Assembly: GCF_910592395.1 (NCBI RefSeq)
Contig: NC_088325.1
Location: forward strand, 9,180,109 to 9,244,108
DNA length: 64,000 nt
From: Lineus longissimus
Lineage: Eukaryota; Nemertea; Pilidiophora; Heteronemertea; Lineidae
Reading direction: 5' to 3'
Numbering within the stretch: the stretch's first letter is position 1; every line of letters starts with the position of its first letter. The notes below the pieces were generated by a model. The model worked only from the letters and a program-made list of their open reading frames with translations. It was not told the origin of the DNA and searched no databases. A program made the position numbers and the translations under genes. Below, in pieces: positions 21,955-33,486 of the stretch.

Positions 21955-24900
21955 ATGGATCAAATAAAATATCAACCTAAAAGAGATTTTTGTCGATATT
22001 ATTATTGTCTTTCTGAAGTTTTAAAGAAAAACTACAACCACCATCTAAAATCTGAAAAACATAAAAATAACACAAAAACAATATCAGGGGAACTAAATAG
22101 AACACTAACACCAGCGGGAGTTGACACTCCAATGGGAGTTTACACTCCTAAGAATGAGGTTTCCCCAACTCAGAACGAACTTTTAGAGGAAGAGCCAACG
22201 GAAGAACCTACTAACAGTTGTATTAATACTTCAAAACTCACAGAAAAAGAGGAAGATTTTGTGTCAATAGCGGGAAAAATTAAAGGAATTGAAAAAGTTA
22301 ACAAATTTGGAAAAAAAACAAAAAAAACATTTACCTTCAAATTTTGTAACTGTGCAATGTAAGCAACCACAAGTAGTAACGGACTTGTCGAATTACAAAG
22401 AGAAATTTGTTGAGATTTTGTCACTTCTAAAAAGTTATCATTTTAAGATAAGTATTAATGTGGATGTGAACTTTTCTGAAGATTCTTTTTTGAAGATTAA
22501 CAATGAAATACTTCATGGAATTCAATCTCCATTTGAAGCTTAGTTGTTTTTTAAAAATCAAAGCCAGAAGTTGCCTACAAAAATGTTTGGATTACATCAC
22601 ACTACAAATTGAGGAGAGATATTTTAAAGGAAGTGGGCTGACACTTAAAAAGATAAACAAAGCGGATTTATTTTTAGTTGGGTACATAGATACCAAAGGG
22701 GGGCACTTCCTTTCAAATCTAGTTCGATAATTAATGTACAATGTAATGACGGGAAATGTTTTTTGTGGAGTTTGCTAGCAGCACGTTATGAACCAATTAA
22801 TCAGCACTGTTATGCTAGCTCCTACAGGAGATATCAAGGTAAAATAAAAATAGATAATTTTCCAGTATGTGTAAAAAAAATGTGCCAAAAATTGAAAGAG
22901 AAAATAATTGGAAGATTAATATTTTTGAGCTGGTAAAACCTTTGAGAGCACAAGCTCCAGCGGAGGCTAATAAGCAAGTAAATAATTTGTTAGATGATGC
23001 TTTGGAACCACTCTACCTATCTTATAATTTTTAGGATGAAAACGTCATAGATATTTTGTACTAGAAGGTGTATGAATGCCTTTGATAGGGAAATAACTCC
23101 AGTTAATCACAAAAAGAAATGTGGGGTATATGATTGTTAAAAATCAAAATGCTGCAGAAGGGAAGCACATCAGCGAACCTAAAATTTAAAAACCACTCGT
23201 TTAAAAACAGGGTTCCTTTCGTGATGTACGCCGATTTCGAAGCAACTAGTGATAATTTAAAAGATTCAGAATGTGTTCTAGTAAAAGTTATCGATGTGGG
23301 ATCAGAAAAAACTAAGCGATTAAAATTCCAAAAAGGCTCTGCGGTGGGGTGTTACATTCATTCTGATTATCCAGAACTTTTCGAAAGCGAATATTTTTCA
23401 TACCGCGGGGAGGATGTAGTTGATTGGTTTTGTGAGTGGTTAATGCAGAAGGAAGATGAATTTGGGAAACTTTTAAATACAGAAGTAGAAATGCAATTGA
23501 CTAGCGAAGAGCAAGAAAAGTTTGAGTTGGATAAGAAAAACCGAAACTGCCTTTATTGTGGCAAAGCAGGCGGTAAAGCTAATAAGAATAATGAAAAAAT
23601 AGTTAGGGATCATGACCATTACAGTGGTAAGTTTGGATGTGCGGCCCACAACTTTTGTAACCTCATAGCAAAACATGCCAACTTTGTACCGATTTGCTTC
23701 CACAATCTTAGTCACTATGATTCTCATCTTTTCATTAAAAAACTGGTTAAAAAACATTGATTAAGAAGACAAAAGGTAACAGACTGAAACTCCTTCCTAA
23801 ATCAGCTGAGGACTATATTTCTTTTCAGCTTGGTTGTTTTTGGTTTTTAGATTCCTTCAGATTTCTGCAATCCGGATTGGACAATATCACAAAATCAATG
23901 GTAGATTGTGACTTCAAAATCATCAGGAAGTTTTATCCAGACAACAAAGACTTCAAATTACTTAGACAGAAAGGTTCTGTACCATATACTTTTTACACCT
24001 CACAAGAAAGTTACAATGAAGAAACACTTCTTAGAGAAGATATGTGTTTTTGAATGATTTGAAAAATGAAATGGAATCTCCGCGGTAGTATCAAAAAGCA
24101 AAAGAGATTTGGGATCACTTCAAGGCGAAAGAAAGTGGGGGGGGGAACCATGGAAAATTTATAGATTTGTACCTAAGATCTAATGTGTTACTTTTGGCAG
24201 ACCTTTTTGAAAAATGTAGAGATGTCAATTTATATACATACATACATATGTACGCATTAAACTATTTTGAAATCGATCCTTGTCATTGTTACTCTGCTCC
24301 TGGTCTCACTTGGCAAGCTGGCCTGAAATATACAGATATCAATCTCAATCTACTAACTGAAGTTGATTCTTTTCTGCTATTTGAAAAAGCAATAAGAGGT
24401 GGAATTTCTGGGGTGATGGGAACTAGATATATCAAAGCCGATGACCAACATAAACTTCTGTATGTCGACGCAAATAATCTTAACGGTTGGGCTATGATGC
24501 AAATGTTACCTGAGTCTGATTTCTGATTTGAAATACCCGAAATAACAGAAGAGAATATAATGTGTATTTCTGAAAATTCTCCGATAGGTTTTTATTTTGA
24601 AGTTGACTTGGAATACCAAGAAAAAATAAAGTTTAAATCGTTGAATTTTCCTTATTGTCCGGAATCATTATTTATTCCCTACGAGGAATTGAGTGACTAC
24701 CAGAAGGAATTGCTGGAAGACGAGAAGAGACCAAAGGTTGAGAAACTTATCTTGAATCAGAAAAATAAGAAAAACTACATTGTGCATCACAGGATTTTAC
24801 AATTTTACCAAAAACAAGGAATGGTGTTGAAAACAATTCACAGCGTCATAAGTTTTAGGCAAAAAAAGTGGTTGGAAAATATATCGATTTCTACACCAAA

Positions 24901-25680
24901 CAGAGAATGGTGGTCAAAACAGACTTTGAGAAAGATTTTTTCAAATTATTGAACAACGCGTTTTATGGAAAATCCTGTGAAAACTAAAGGAACATGAAGG
25001 ACGTTGAGTTGGTGACAGATCCTGACATTGCAATGAGGAAACACGCCAATCATGAGTTCGACGAGGATTTAGTTGCAATTCTGATGAGAAAAAACAAGTA
25101 TGGTATTAAACAAACCAATTAACATTGTGGCTGCAGTTTTAGAACTATCTAAGTTACTAATGTACAAATTCTACTACGAAACTTAACAACCACACTTTGG
25201 GGAGAAAAACATAGATTTGCCCTATCTTGACACTGACAGTTTTGTCTTAAAGTTAAAGACTGACGATTCGACAAAAGATCTTACAATTCTGAAGGAACAT
25301 TTCGACTTCAGTAACTACCCAAAAGATCATCCACTGTATGATAGGGGTAAAGTGAAAGTCTCAGGATATTTTAAAGATGAGTTGGCTGGGGATGAAATGA
25401 AAGAATTTATTGCATTGAAAAGTAAAATGTATGCCTATAAAACTGAGACCTCTGAGGCAAAAAAGTTACAGGGAATAAGTAAACATGTGGTAAAAACTGG
25501 GATTTCATTTGATGAATACTATAGTTTGTTGGTTGATAAAAAAACATGGTACCATGATAATATGAGGGTTCTGAGATCTGACAAGTACAATATGTTTGTA
25601 GAGGAAGTTAATAGACGAAGTTTCAATTCGTTCGAGAATAAGAGATATATTTTTAGATGATGGACTTTCAACGGTTCCGT
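21955..25680 (+). pseudogene. Polinton protein-primed family B DNA polymerase, lineage B
   Basis: Nearly full length. Start MDQIKYQPKRDF in TTAAATGG, with an N-terminal C2H2-like finger. Exonuclease I is VMYADFEATS (near 23225). An endonuclease-VII-like Cys/His insert (CLYCGKAGG, then DHDHYSGKFGCAAHNFCN, 23545-23665) follows; then exonuclease II CFHNLSHYDSHLF, palm motif A YVDANNLNGWAM (motif Leu-Tyr changed to Leu-Asn), motif B near 24950 and motif C LDTDSFVLK (25220). At least seven frame breaks, and a (GGGG) run near 24137, inactivate it. Followed by a deoxynucleoside kinase remnant. Confidence 0.85.
22111..22160. repeat. Lineage B hairpin repeats in PolB linker
   Basis: Two hairpins, GGAGT-TGAC-ACTCC and GGAGT-TTAC-ACTCC, encode the in-frame direct repeat PAGVDTPMGVYTP in an otherwise open part of the gene. 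Confidence 0.5.
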
Positions 25681-25738
25681 ATGGAGCGCCAACCCTATTA
25701 TCGAATAAAATGTATATTTAAGAAGAAAAAAAAATTCA

Positions 25739-26384
25739 ATGGAACAAAATTTAAATTCAAAATTTAGAAAAATAAGAATGATAATTGATGGTAATATTTC
25801 TGCCGCAAAATCAAAGTTAATTAAAAGTTTGAAAGAATTTAACGAGAGGTTAATCCAGAGCCTATAAATGAATGGAAAATTTTTAATGGAAAACAATATG
25901 TTGAAACATCTGTACAGTAACCCTAAAGAATATTCTGAAGAATTTCAAAGGATGGCGCTGAAAAGGTATTTAAGAGATAATAATAAGGGAGATTCTGAAA
26001 AAAACAATGATTTCTGAGAGAAGTATTTTCTCAACCCATCACGCCTTTTCATGTTTGAGTAATTTTGAGGGGAATTTAACTCAGGAGCAATTTAAGAATT
26101 TGGGGAAAAAGTATTCTAAATACTATCATAAAATGTGTGATACTGGAAAACTTCCAAACTTCATAATTTATCTTAGAACAGACCCAAAACATTTTTTTTA
26201 TAGAAGAATGCAAGAACGAAATCGTCCAGAAGAAATGTCTATTAGTTTAGAATATTTAAATTATGTTCATTACAACCACGAGGAAACATTTGTTGAAAGT
26301 ACAGAATATTTGTCTATACCTCCTGGTGTTATTGTTTTAGATGGCAACAATAAAACCGAAAGTGTAAAAAAATATACTCATTAA
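25739..26384 (+). pseudogene. Deoxynucleoside kinase, cargo gene of lineage B Polinton
   Basis: Read through three frames, the segment shows the landmarks of the dNK/TK2-dGK family in order: a P-loop (IIDGNISAAKSKL, a decayed GNIxxGKS) at 25780, VNPEPINEWKIFNG at 25850, a helix with EEFQRMAL at 25945, SERSIFSTHHAF at 26010 (the ERS substrate motif), LPNFIIYLRTDP at 26150, the lid ERNRPEEMSISLEYL at 26215 and a final VIVLDGN strand. It would phosphorylate deoxynucleosides for DNA synthesis. It lies 60 bp after PolB in the same orientation. Such kinases occur in some large DNA viruses; in Polintons this is unusual. Confidence 0.8.
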
Positions 26385-26416
26385 CTTCATACAAACTTAA
26401 TATAAAGTATAAATAC

Positions 26417-26955
26417 TGTTCAAAATGTAAAATAAAAAAAACCCTACGAGTATTATTTTAAAAATAATCAATCCAAAGATGGGTTGCAGGATTATTGTAG
26501 AGATTGCAGTAAAAACTATGATAGGGATCGCATGAGAATAAAATATAAAGATCATAACTTTTATAGGATTCACAAAATGCGGGTTTCTATGAACCGTTGT
26601 GGTACAATGGGCCGCTTGAAGAATACCTTGGTTGCACTAACCAGTTTTTCATTGACTGATTGAATTAGCAAAGAGAGGGGAAACATATTGTAGATGAAGA
26701 ACACGATCATGTTTTACCGGTGGCCAAGTTTGTAGACGTTTAAGAAGTATGCTGGCATTGGTCAAATATAGATCCGATTAGTCGAGAAGAAAATCGTAGG
26801 AAGGGCGCATGGGTATATTTAGGTAGGTAAGGTCTCCAAAATCAAAAAGCTGAATATTTTCTAAAACTTTATGAGTTTTCAAATGAAGAAGAAAGGAATA
26901 GAACTTTCGAGTGTTATAACCTTATGATTGATAAACTTAAAAATTCGATTTAAAA
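26417..26955 (+). pseudogene. HNH endonuclease with zinc ribbon, lineage B
   Basis: After a decayed CxxC zinc ribbon (CSKCKIKKT, then DYCRDCSKNY near 26500) come GCTNQFFIDWL and the HNH core EEHDHVLPVAKF, HWSNIDPISREENRRKG at 26690-26810. The same architecture is intact at 57408-58517 in lineage A, but on the opposite strand relative to PolB. Stops at 26660 and 26740 break it. A role in nicking or resolving DNA is inferred from the fold. Confidence 0.7.
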
Positions 26956-27048
26956 AACACTTACAAATTCGATTTAAAAAAACACTCAAAAATTCGATTT
27001 AAAAAAAACACTTAAAAAAACACTTAAAAATTCGATTTAAAAAACTCA
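26937..27048. repeat. AT-rich tandem repeat, about 24 bp x 5
   Basis: Units of AAAAATTCGATTTAA followed by AAAACACTT-like spacers repeat with small length changes. It starts inside the last codons of the HNH remnant and ends at the 3' end of the integrase gene, so it fills the convergent intergenic gap. Confidence 0.75.
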
Positions 27049-27054
27049 AAGTGA

Positions 27055-27946
27055 TTCTATGTTCGATACCGGAAGCCACTCATTGAGTTTTTCTGAGTAA
27101 CCTTTCCATTTTACTAAACCATATTTTTCTCCCTTAACTGTTTTCTAACATAATTTTTTTTCGATTTTTTATTCGATTTGATCTCGGTTTGGAACGTAAC
27201 TTAATTCCTCTGTGTAAAACTAACCGTCTATAATTTCTGATTGATAATCCTCGAGTTGGTAGATGATAGATTTTGTGAAAATTATTTGTTTTATTTCAAA
27301 AATTTCTTCTGTAAAATTAGGAGGATAACCTTTAGAAAATATGGTTTTGTATTTGGTTATTCTAATGCTCTAGTTAATCTTGTATTTTGGTTGACCATAA
27401 TCTTTGCGTAGAAATGCTCCATAGAGATTGTTCCAGACTGTTCAGGTATTATCTTCTTATCTAGCTTTGATTGGTTTCATTCCAATGGATGAGTGGAATG
27501 TATTGTTGTAACCATACACTAGGTTTTCAAGAATAACCAACCATTTGTTAGTCTCTTTTGCAGTGAATATTTCCACATCCTAGTTTTTAAAGTACGATTA
27601 AATCTTTCTACAACGGCTGCCTTTTTGCTTGAGAAAGTTGAGAATCAATCTATGTTATTTTTTTCCAATAATTCTTTCAGTGATTTATTGTAGAATTCTT
27701 TACCATCATCAACTTGTAGTTTCTCTGGTTTGGCTTCTTTAAAAATAGTAACAAATCAATCTTTGACTTCTTCTCCCTTTTTAGTCTTGAGAGGTAAAGC
27801 CCAAGCATAACGGCTGAATAAATCATTGACCGTTAAAATGTATCTGACATTGTTATTGTCTTTTTGATACTTCTGTAAATCCACTAAATCAGCTTGCCAT
27901 TGTTGATCCACGTAAAAAAACATTGTTTTTCGGAAAGTGAATTTTT
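27055..27946 (-). pseudogene. Polinton integrase, C-terminal three quarters, lineage B
   Basis: On the minus strand: core start WQADLVDLQKYQK-like, VNDLFSRYAWAL, DDGKEFYNKSLKEL, AAVVERFNRT, then the C-terminal SH3-like segment and a chromodomain (GLVKWKGYSEKLNEWLP region, 27060-27130). It is the retroviral-type DDE integrase of Polintons, related to the C. elegans transposon protein F54H12.3. Several in-frame stops are present. The N-terminus lies beyond a gypsy insertion at 33487-33768. Confidence 0.8.
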
Positions 27947-27950
27947 CGGT
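27947..27950 (+). repeat. Target site duplication CGGT (left)
   Basis: CGGT precedes the 5' LTR and recurs at 33483-33486 after the 3' LTR. With one copy removed, the flanks align base for base with the intact integrase gene near 59500. Confidence 0.75.
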
Positions 27951-28165
27951 GCGCCAGTAATTGTGGTATTGTTGTTAATAACACCCATGTATGTATTGTT
28001 GTAATTGCCCTAATACTATTTGTGTATGCATGTACATGTATGTATGTTAGGCCACTCTAAGTTCAGCCCTACGACTGGTTGGTCGTGTGCTTATTTTGTC
28101 TCACATTAAAGTTGCGTTGGATTGGATATCGGTGTTGCTTTGTCGTTGTGTTCTACCCTAACTGG
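27951..28165 (+). repeat. 5' LTR
   Basis: 215 bp, starting GCGCCAGT and ending AACTGG; matches 33268-33482 except for two bases in the CCCATGTATG/CCCTTTTATG segment. Confidence 0.9.
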
Positions 28166-28323
28166 CGTGGTGGCAGCGGTTCCTTCGAACCCAAAAACCG
28201 TGCCTACGAGTGAACGATACTCTAACGGCGGTAGGACAATCGCAAAACACGGCACAGTGCTAACGTGCACCGTATCTTCACCGGATTCGTACATATCAAG
28301 TGATCCGAATTTCCAATTCCATC

Positions 28324-30078
28324 ATGCAACGCGCGCCGAAACAGTGGTGCTTGACCAAAAACGAGACGATAAGTTCGTTCGAGAACTGGAAACAGAACTT
28401 AGTGTACACCCTATCCCTTGATGCAAACTTTGCCCAATTTCTGGTGGATGGTATGACTTGGGGCAAGAAAACCAAGACTGAACCGGTTCGCGGGTTCAAG
28501 GATGACCCAGCAACCGTACCTGAAGGATCCAGGTGGACTGCCCAACAAAAGGTGTCCATGTTAGAACTAATGTTAGGTCAAATAGCGAACTTCTGTCCAA
28601 TTATTTCCCGGAATACTATAGTGAAGAACTCCACATCCACCGATCTCATTTGGCAAACTATCCGATTACACTTTGGATTCCAGACAACGGGTGGCCATTT
28701 CCTTGACCTGGCCGACTTTCAACTAGGGCCTGACGAAAGACCAGAGGACCTATACCAACGGCTCGTGGCCTTCGTCGAGGACAATCTACTAAAAGCGAAC
28801 GGCTTATCTCACCACGGGTCTGTCATGACCGAAGATGAAGAGCTCTCACCTTCTCTCGAGAATATGGTAGTACTTACGTGGCTCAGACTCATCAACCCGG
28901 AGTTACCCAAACTCGTTAAGCAACGTTACGGGACCGAGCTAAGATCGAGGACCCTATCATCGTTAAAACCGGAGATCTCCCAAGCCCTCGATTCTCTACT
29001 GGACGAAATACGTACGAACGAAAGTGCTAAAGTGATGCGTGCCGCAGCATCACACCAATCCGTTCCTAAAACCAATTCGTTTCGCCCTCAAGGGAGATCA
29101 GGCAGAAAGTTCGACGGCAGAGGGGATAAGTCTTGTCCTCTTTGCAAACAGGCGGGTCGCAGTGATCAGGGACACTTCCTAAGCGAGTGCAAGTTTCTCC
29201 CCGAAAAGGATCGCCGCTACATGGTAAGAGCAAGACAGATACTAAGTATCCTTGACAATGACAATGCCGATTATGACACAACTACTCAGGAACCTCAGGT
29301 GTCCAGTTTTGATTGCAGTAGTGACATTCAAGGTCCGAGTAGCTGTGACTTTAACCCATCAGCCCAAAGAATCCAGGTGCGTCAGTCACCCTACATAAAC
29401 TGTTTCTATGAACACCATGGCGACCGCATCACTATTGATACTGGCGCAACAGGGAACCTCATCAGCTTGCCAGCTTCTAAAAGACTTGGCGTAGACATCC
29501 GTAAAAGCTCACAGTCTGCCCACCAGGCTGACGGGTCATCCCCTTTGAAAGTCATTGGGGAAACTAGGCTGACATTCACCAGAGACGATCAACCATTATT
29601 TTTTGAAGGTCTTGTCATTGAAAACCTTGATGTAGATATCCTTGCAGGTACCCCGTTCATGGAACATAATGACGTTTCCGTCCGACCTGCAAAACGCGAG
29701 GTCCGACTTGGCGACGGCTCCAAGTACATCTACGGCTCACTACCCGAACCATCTGGTCGTCATGCAATTCGCTCATGCGTAATCCGCGCTCCAGACCAAT
29801 CTGTCACGATTTGGCCCGGTGACTTCCTTGAAATAGACACCCCGGTCGACATTCCCCCCGATTCGGAATTCGCTCTGGAACCCAAGGTAGACGCCAGACT
29901 CGCAACAGAAACTTGGCCTAGTCCAGCCGTGATACCAAGTATCGCAGGAAAAATCCGCATCCCTAACACTACTAGCGAACCCGTTGTCCTAAAACGCAAC
30001 GAACATATATGCCAGATTCGCCCGTCTTCGTGCCGGAAACAGATCCTGCGCCGACGCGATGCACAAAGACACCCCTGA
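28324..30078 (+). CDS. Gypsy Gag-protease polyprotein
   Basis: The first ATG of the frame is at 28324 (MQRAPKQWCLTK); the open frame extends further upstream to a GTG. The N-terminal 250 residues are a helical capsid-type gag (WKQNLVYTLSLDANFAQFL). A zinc finger (CPLCKQAGRSDQGHFLSEC) lies near residue 275, and a retropepsin-type protease begins with ITIDTGATGNLIS near residue 370, followed by DVDILAGTPFM. A stop at 30076-30078 closes the frame; a second frame (30009-30150) carries on the protein, suggesting a small indel near 30015 rather than a real terminus. Confidence 0.85.
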   Translation: MQRAPKQWCLTKNETISSFENWKQNLVYTLSLDANFAQFLVDGMTWGKKTKTEPVRGFKDDPATVPEGSRWTAQQKVSMLELMLGQIANFCPIISRNTIVKNSTSTDLIWQTIRLHFGFQTTGGHFLDLADFQLGPDERPEDLYQRLVAFVEDNLLKANGLSHHGSVMTEDEELSPSLENMVVLTWLRLINPELPKLVKQRYGTELRSRTLSSLKPEISQALDSLLDEIRTNESAKVMRAAASHQSVPKTNSFRPQGRSGRKFDGRGDKSCPLCKQAGRSDQGHFLSECKFLPEKDRRYMVRARQILSILDNDNADYDTTTQEPQVSSFDCSSDIQGPSSCDFNPSAQRIQVRQSPYINCFYEHHGDRITIDTGATGNLISLPASKRLGVDIRKSSQSAHQADGSSPLKVIGETRLTFTRDDQPLFFEGLVIENLDVDILAGTPFMEHNDVSVRPAKREVRLGDGSKYIYGSLPEPSGRHAIRSCVIRAPDQSVTIWPGDFLEIDTPVDIPPDSEFALEPKVDARLATETWPSPAVIPSIAGKIRIPNTTSEPVVLKRNEHICQIRPSSCRKQILRRRDAQRHP

Positions 30079-30123
30079 TACGGGCTAAGTCTGACTCTTC
30101 AAAACACTCCGCTACAGTGAGTC

Positions 30124-33100
30124 TTGACCCTGATAACATCCTACCCCCCCGACATAGCCACCAAATTCCGCTCGACCCTAGACGAATATGACAGCGTATT
30201 CGACCCAAACTTCAAAGGTTACAACGGAGCTTCCGGTCCGTTCGAGGCTAAGGTTAACATGGGCCCGGTACAGCCCCCACAGAGAAAGGGTCGCCTCCCT
30301 CAGTACGCGCGTAACCAATTACTCGAGCTTCAAGAGAAGTTCGACACCCTAGAACACCAAGGCGTATTCAAACGCCCTGAAGACGTAGGCGTCAACGTGG
30401 AATATCTAAACCCATCGTTCTTGGTAAAGAAATCCAAAGGCGGATTTCGGCTCGTCACCGCTTTTACTGACGTGGGACGCTACAGCAAACCCCAGCCCTC
30501 CCTAATGCCCGACGTGGACTCAACCTTGCGCCAGATCGCGAAGTGGAAGTACGTAATCACTACAGATCTCACCAGCGCGTTTTATCAGATTCCCCTCTCC
30601 CAAGAGTCTATGAAATACTGTGGTGTTTGTACCCCATTCCGCGGCGTTCGTGTCTACACTCGATCGGCGATGGGCATGCCCGGCTCTGAAACAGCACTTG
30701 AGGAACTAATGTCTCGCGTTGTAGGACACCTCATTCAAGAAGGCATCGTAGCTAAAATAGCCGATGACCTCTACATCGGTGGAGACACCCCAGAGGAGCT
30801 CCTCCTTAACTTCAAGAAGTTCCTACACGTCCTGCATATCAATCGTCTCGCACTTTCAGCCCCTAAAACAATTATCGCTCCTAAGAGTACAACCATCCTT
30901 GGATGGATCTGGTCTCTGGGTACCCTCCAAGCTAGCCCCCATCGCATCGCAACCCTCTCGAATTGCAATCTCCCAGAGAAAGTGAAGGACCTAAGGTCTT
31001 TCATTGGCGCCTATAAGGTACTTGCCCGCGTTATCCCGAGATGTTCCGATGTACTCACTCTGTTAGACCAAGCTACCGCCGGCCGCGAGTCCAACGAGAA
31101 AATTGTTTGGTCTGACGAACTGTGTGAAGCCTTCAAAAGCGCTCAGAAAACACTTGGAACAAATCGCATTATCACGCTACCTCGTCCAAGTGACACTCTG
31201 TGGATCGTAACAGACGGCGCATTTAGAAAACCTGGTCTAGGCGCTACACTCTACGTCACTCGGTCAGACAAGGTACACCTAGCCGGTTTCTTTAGCGCAA
31301 AACTACGAAACAGACAAGCTACTTGGCTACCGTGCGAGGTCGAAGCTTTGTCAATCGCAGCAGCTGTCAAACATTTTAGTCCTTATATAATCCAAGCCAC
31401 AGAAAACACTTGTGTCTTGACAGACAGTAAACCATGCGTACAAGCACTTGAGAAACTCTGCCGCGGTGAGTTTTCTGCTAGTCCTAGAGTCACCACATTC
31501 CTGTCAACAGCGAGTAGATACCAGGTATCTATACGCCATGTATCGGGCTCTTCCATACTGCAGTCGGATTTTGCAAGCCGCAATGCCCCACCATGTGATG
31601 AGCAAGGCTGCCAAATCTGCAGTTTCGTAAAACAAACCGAGGACTCAGTCGTTCGACGCGTACCTGTAAACGTATCCGACATTGTGTCCGGCATTCACAA
31701 GCTCCCGTTTACCAGCAGGTCGACATGGCTATCGATCCAGTCTGAGTGCGCAGATTTAAGACGCACACATGCGCACCTGAAGCAAGGTACACGCCCTTCC
31801 AAAAAGGTAACTAACAGTAAGGACGTGAAACGTTACCTCAACGCTGCGACTATTGCAAAAGACGGTCTTTTGGTTGTACCCCAGAACGAACCACTCATCC
31901 CAACGCGTGAACGAATAGTCGTTCCCCGTCAGGTACTAGATGGCTTACTGACAGCTCTCCATGTTAGGCTTGACCATCCGTCAACCAATCAGCTAAAGTC
32001 GGTTACCCACCGCTACTTCTTCGCCTTGGATCTCGACAAGTCCATTGAAAAGGTCGCTCAGTCTTGTCACAAATGCGCATCGCTTTTGAAAACCCCACAT
32101 TTGTTTGCGGAACAAAGTACTTGTGATCCGCCAGACACCGTCGGTGTATCATTCGCTGCAGATGTGATCAGGCGCAACAGGCAGTTCATCCTTGTCCTCA
32201 GAGAGTGTGTGACGTCATACACTACGTCAACCCTTATCGAAGATGAGCGCCATGAATCACTCCGCGATGGTCTCATCCGCCTATGTGTTGATATTAGACC
32301 CTTAGATGGTCCTAACGCTGTAATTCGCGTTGACCCGGCGCCAGGCTTCAAAGCTTTAGTCAGCGACAAACAGCTATCAGAACTCAAAATCGCGATCGAA
32401 GTTGGTAGAGTAAAGAACGTCAACAAAAACCCGGTAGCCGAAAAAGCTGTCCAGGAATTAGAGTTGGAGTTGCTAAAAACTGACCCCACAGGTGGGTGCA
32501 TCTCCGCGAAGACCCTAGCCATTGCCTCTGCAACCCTAAATGCTCGCGTCCGCTCAAGAGGCCTCTCCGCACGTGAAATGATGCTACAACGTGACCAGAT
32601 CACGAACAGACAGCTGAATATGTCTGACGAGTCTTTGATCCGAAATCAACACAGTAAGCGCAAAGACAATCACCCACATAGCGAAAAGTCAAAAGCTCCG
32701 AACACGCGCACCTCCGACACTGGTTCAATACAGGATTGGGAAGTCGGCGACATCGTGTACCTCTACGCCGATCGTAACAAGTCCGCATCTCGTGATCGTT
32801 ACATCTTGACGTCACTAGACAACAATTGGTGCAATATCAGAAAGCTTGTTGGTTCTCAACTGCGAAAAGCATCTTACCGGGTCAAGAAAACTGAGTGTTA
32901 TAGGGTACCAAGCCAGGTAGTTCTAGACACTAAAAACTATAAGTACTCGACAGATGACGATGACGACGACGACTCCGACGTGACCGTGTGCGTACCTGCG
33001 ACGGAACGTGCCTTATCCGAACTCCCAGAGCCAATACAGACGCCACCGCCACCGCCCGTTCCCGAGATTCCTCTGGAAATAGCCGAGCCTTCGACCCAAA

Positions 33101-33192
33101 ATGAACCATGCATATCCGCGTCCACTGACCCTCAACCTCTGCGACGCTCCTGCCGTGATCGAAAGCAAACGCAGTTTTACGGCCATTTCTAA
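30124..33192 (+). CDS. Gypsy Pol: reverse transcriptase, RNase H, integrase
   Basis: About 1,020 residues in one frame. [31 protein letters not shown], then the active-site box [10 protein letters not shown]. RNase [15 protein letters not shown] and [11 protein letters not shown]. Integrase: the zinc region [10 protein letters not shown]...CHKCASL and a core starting [11 protein letters not shown] with the last acidic residue in NPVAEKAV. The tail is acidic then proline-rich ([11 protein letters not shown]). The true start lies in another frame before a C-run (30144-30151), consistent with a one-base indel in the homopolymer between protease and RT. Confidence 0.9.
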   Translation: MTLITSYPPDIATKFRSTLDEYDSVFDPNFKGYNGASGPFEAKVNMGPVQPPQRKGRLPQYARNQLLELQEKFDTLEHQGVFKRPEDVGVNVEYLNPSFLVKKSKGGFRLVTAFTDVGRYSKPQPSLMPDVDSTLRQIAKWKYVITTDLTSAFYQIPLSQESMKYCGVCTPFRGVRVYTRSAMGMPGSETALEELMSRVVGHLIQEGIVAKIADDLYIGGDTPEELLLNFKKFLHVLHINRLALSAPKTIIAPKSTTILGWIWSLGTLQASPHRIATLSNCNLPEKVKDLRSFIGAYKVLARVIPRCSDVLTLLDQATAGRESNEKIVWSDELCEAFKSAQKTLGTNRIITLPRPSDTLWIVTDGAFRKPGLGATLYVTRSDKVHLAGFFSAKLRNRQATWLPCEVEALSIAAAVKHFSPYIIQATENTCVLTDSKPCVQALEKLCRGEFSASPRVTTFLSTASRYQVSIRHVSGSSILQSDFASRNAPPCDEQGCQICSFVKQTEDSVVRRVPVNVSDIVSGIHKLPFTSRSTWLSIQSECADLRRTHAHLKQGTRPSKKVTNSKDVKRYLNAATIAKDGLLVVPQNEPLIPTRERIVVPRQVLDGLLTALHVRLDHPSTNQLKSVTHRYFFALDLDKSIEKVAQSCHKCASLLKTPHLFAEQSTCDPPDTVGVSFAADVIRRNRQFILVLRECVTSYTTSTLIEDERHESLRDGLIRLCVDIRPLDGPNAVIRVDPAPGFKALVSDKQLSELKIAIEVGRVKNVNKNPVAEKAVQELELELLKTDPTGGCISAKTLAIASATLNARVRSRGLSAREMMLQRDQITNRQLNMSDESLIRNQHSKRKDNHPHSEKSKAPNTRTSDTGSIQDWEVGDIVYLYADRNKSASRDRYILTSLDNNWCNIRKLVGSQLRKASYRVKKTECYRVPSQVVLDTKNYKYSTDDDDDDDSDVTVCVPATERALSELPEPIQTPPPPPVPEIPLEIAEPSTQNEPCISASTDPQPLRRSCRDRKQTQFYGHF

Positions 33193-33267
33193 TTCAAACC
33201 TCATTCTCATGATCATTCGTGAATATATTGGACTCTCACTATCATCTTTCTAAAAGAAAAAGAGGTT

Positions 33268-33482
33268 GCGCCAGTAATTGTGGTATTGTTGTTAATAACA
33301 CCCTTTTATGTATTGTTGTAATTGCCCTAATACTATTTGTGTATGCATGTACATGTATGTATGTTAGGCCACTCTAAGTTCAGCCCTACGACTGGTTGGT
33401 CGTGTGCTTATTTTGTCTCACATTAAAGTTGCGTTGGATTGGATATCGGTGTTGCTTTGTCGTTGTGTTCTACCCTAACTGG
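33268..33482 (+). repeat. 3' LTR
   Basis: 215 bp, the partner of 27951-28165. A TSD copy CGGT follows at 33483-33486. Confidence 0.9.
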
Positions 33483-33486
33483 CGGT

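Larger units (their letters stand above)
27951..33482 (+). mobile_element. Young Ty3/gypsy LTR retrotransposon inside integrase gene
   Basis: 5.5 kb, with two 215-bp LTRs, a primer-binding region right after the 5' LTR (TGGTGGCAGCGG, 28168-28179), gag-pro then pol on the plus strand, and a purine tract (AAAGAAAAAGAGG, 33253-33265) before the 3' LTR. The LTRs differ at only two positions by eye, so the insertion is recent. It sits in an already decayed Polinton integrase gene. Base composition (GC-richer, plus-strand codon use) contrasts with the AT-rich host element. Confidence 0.95.
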
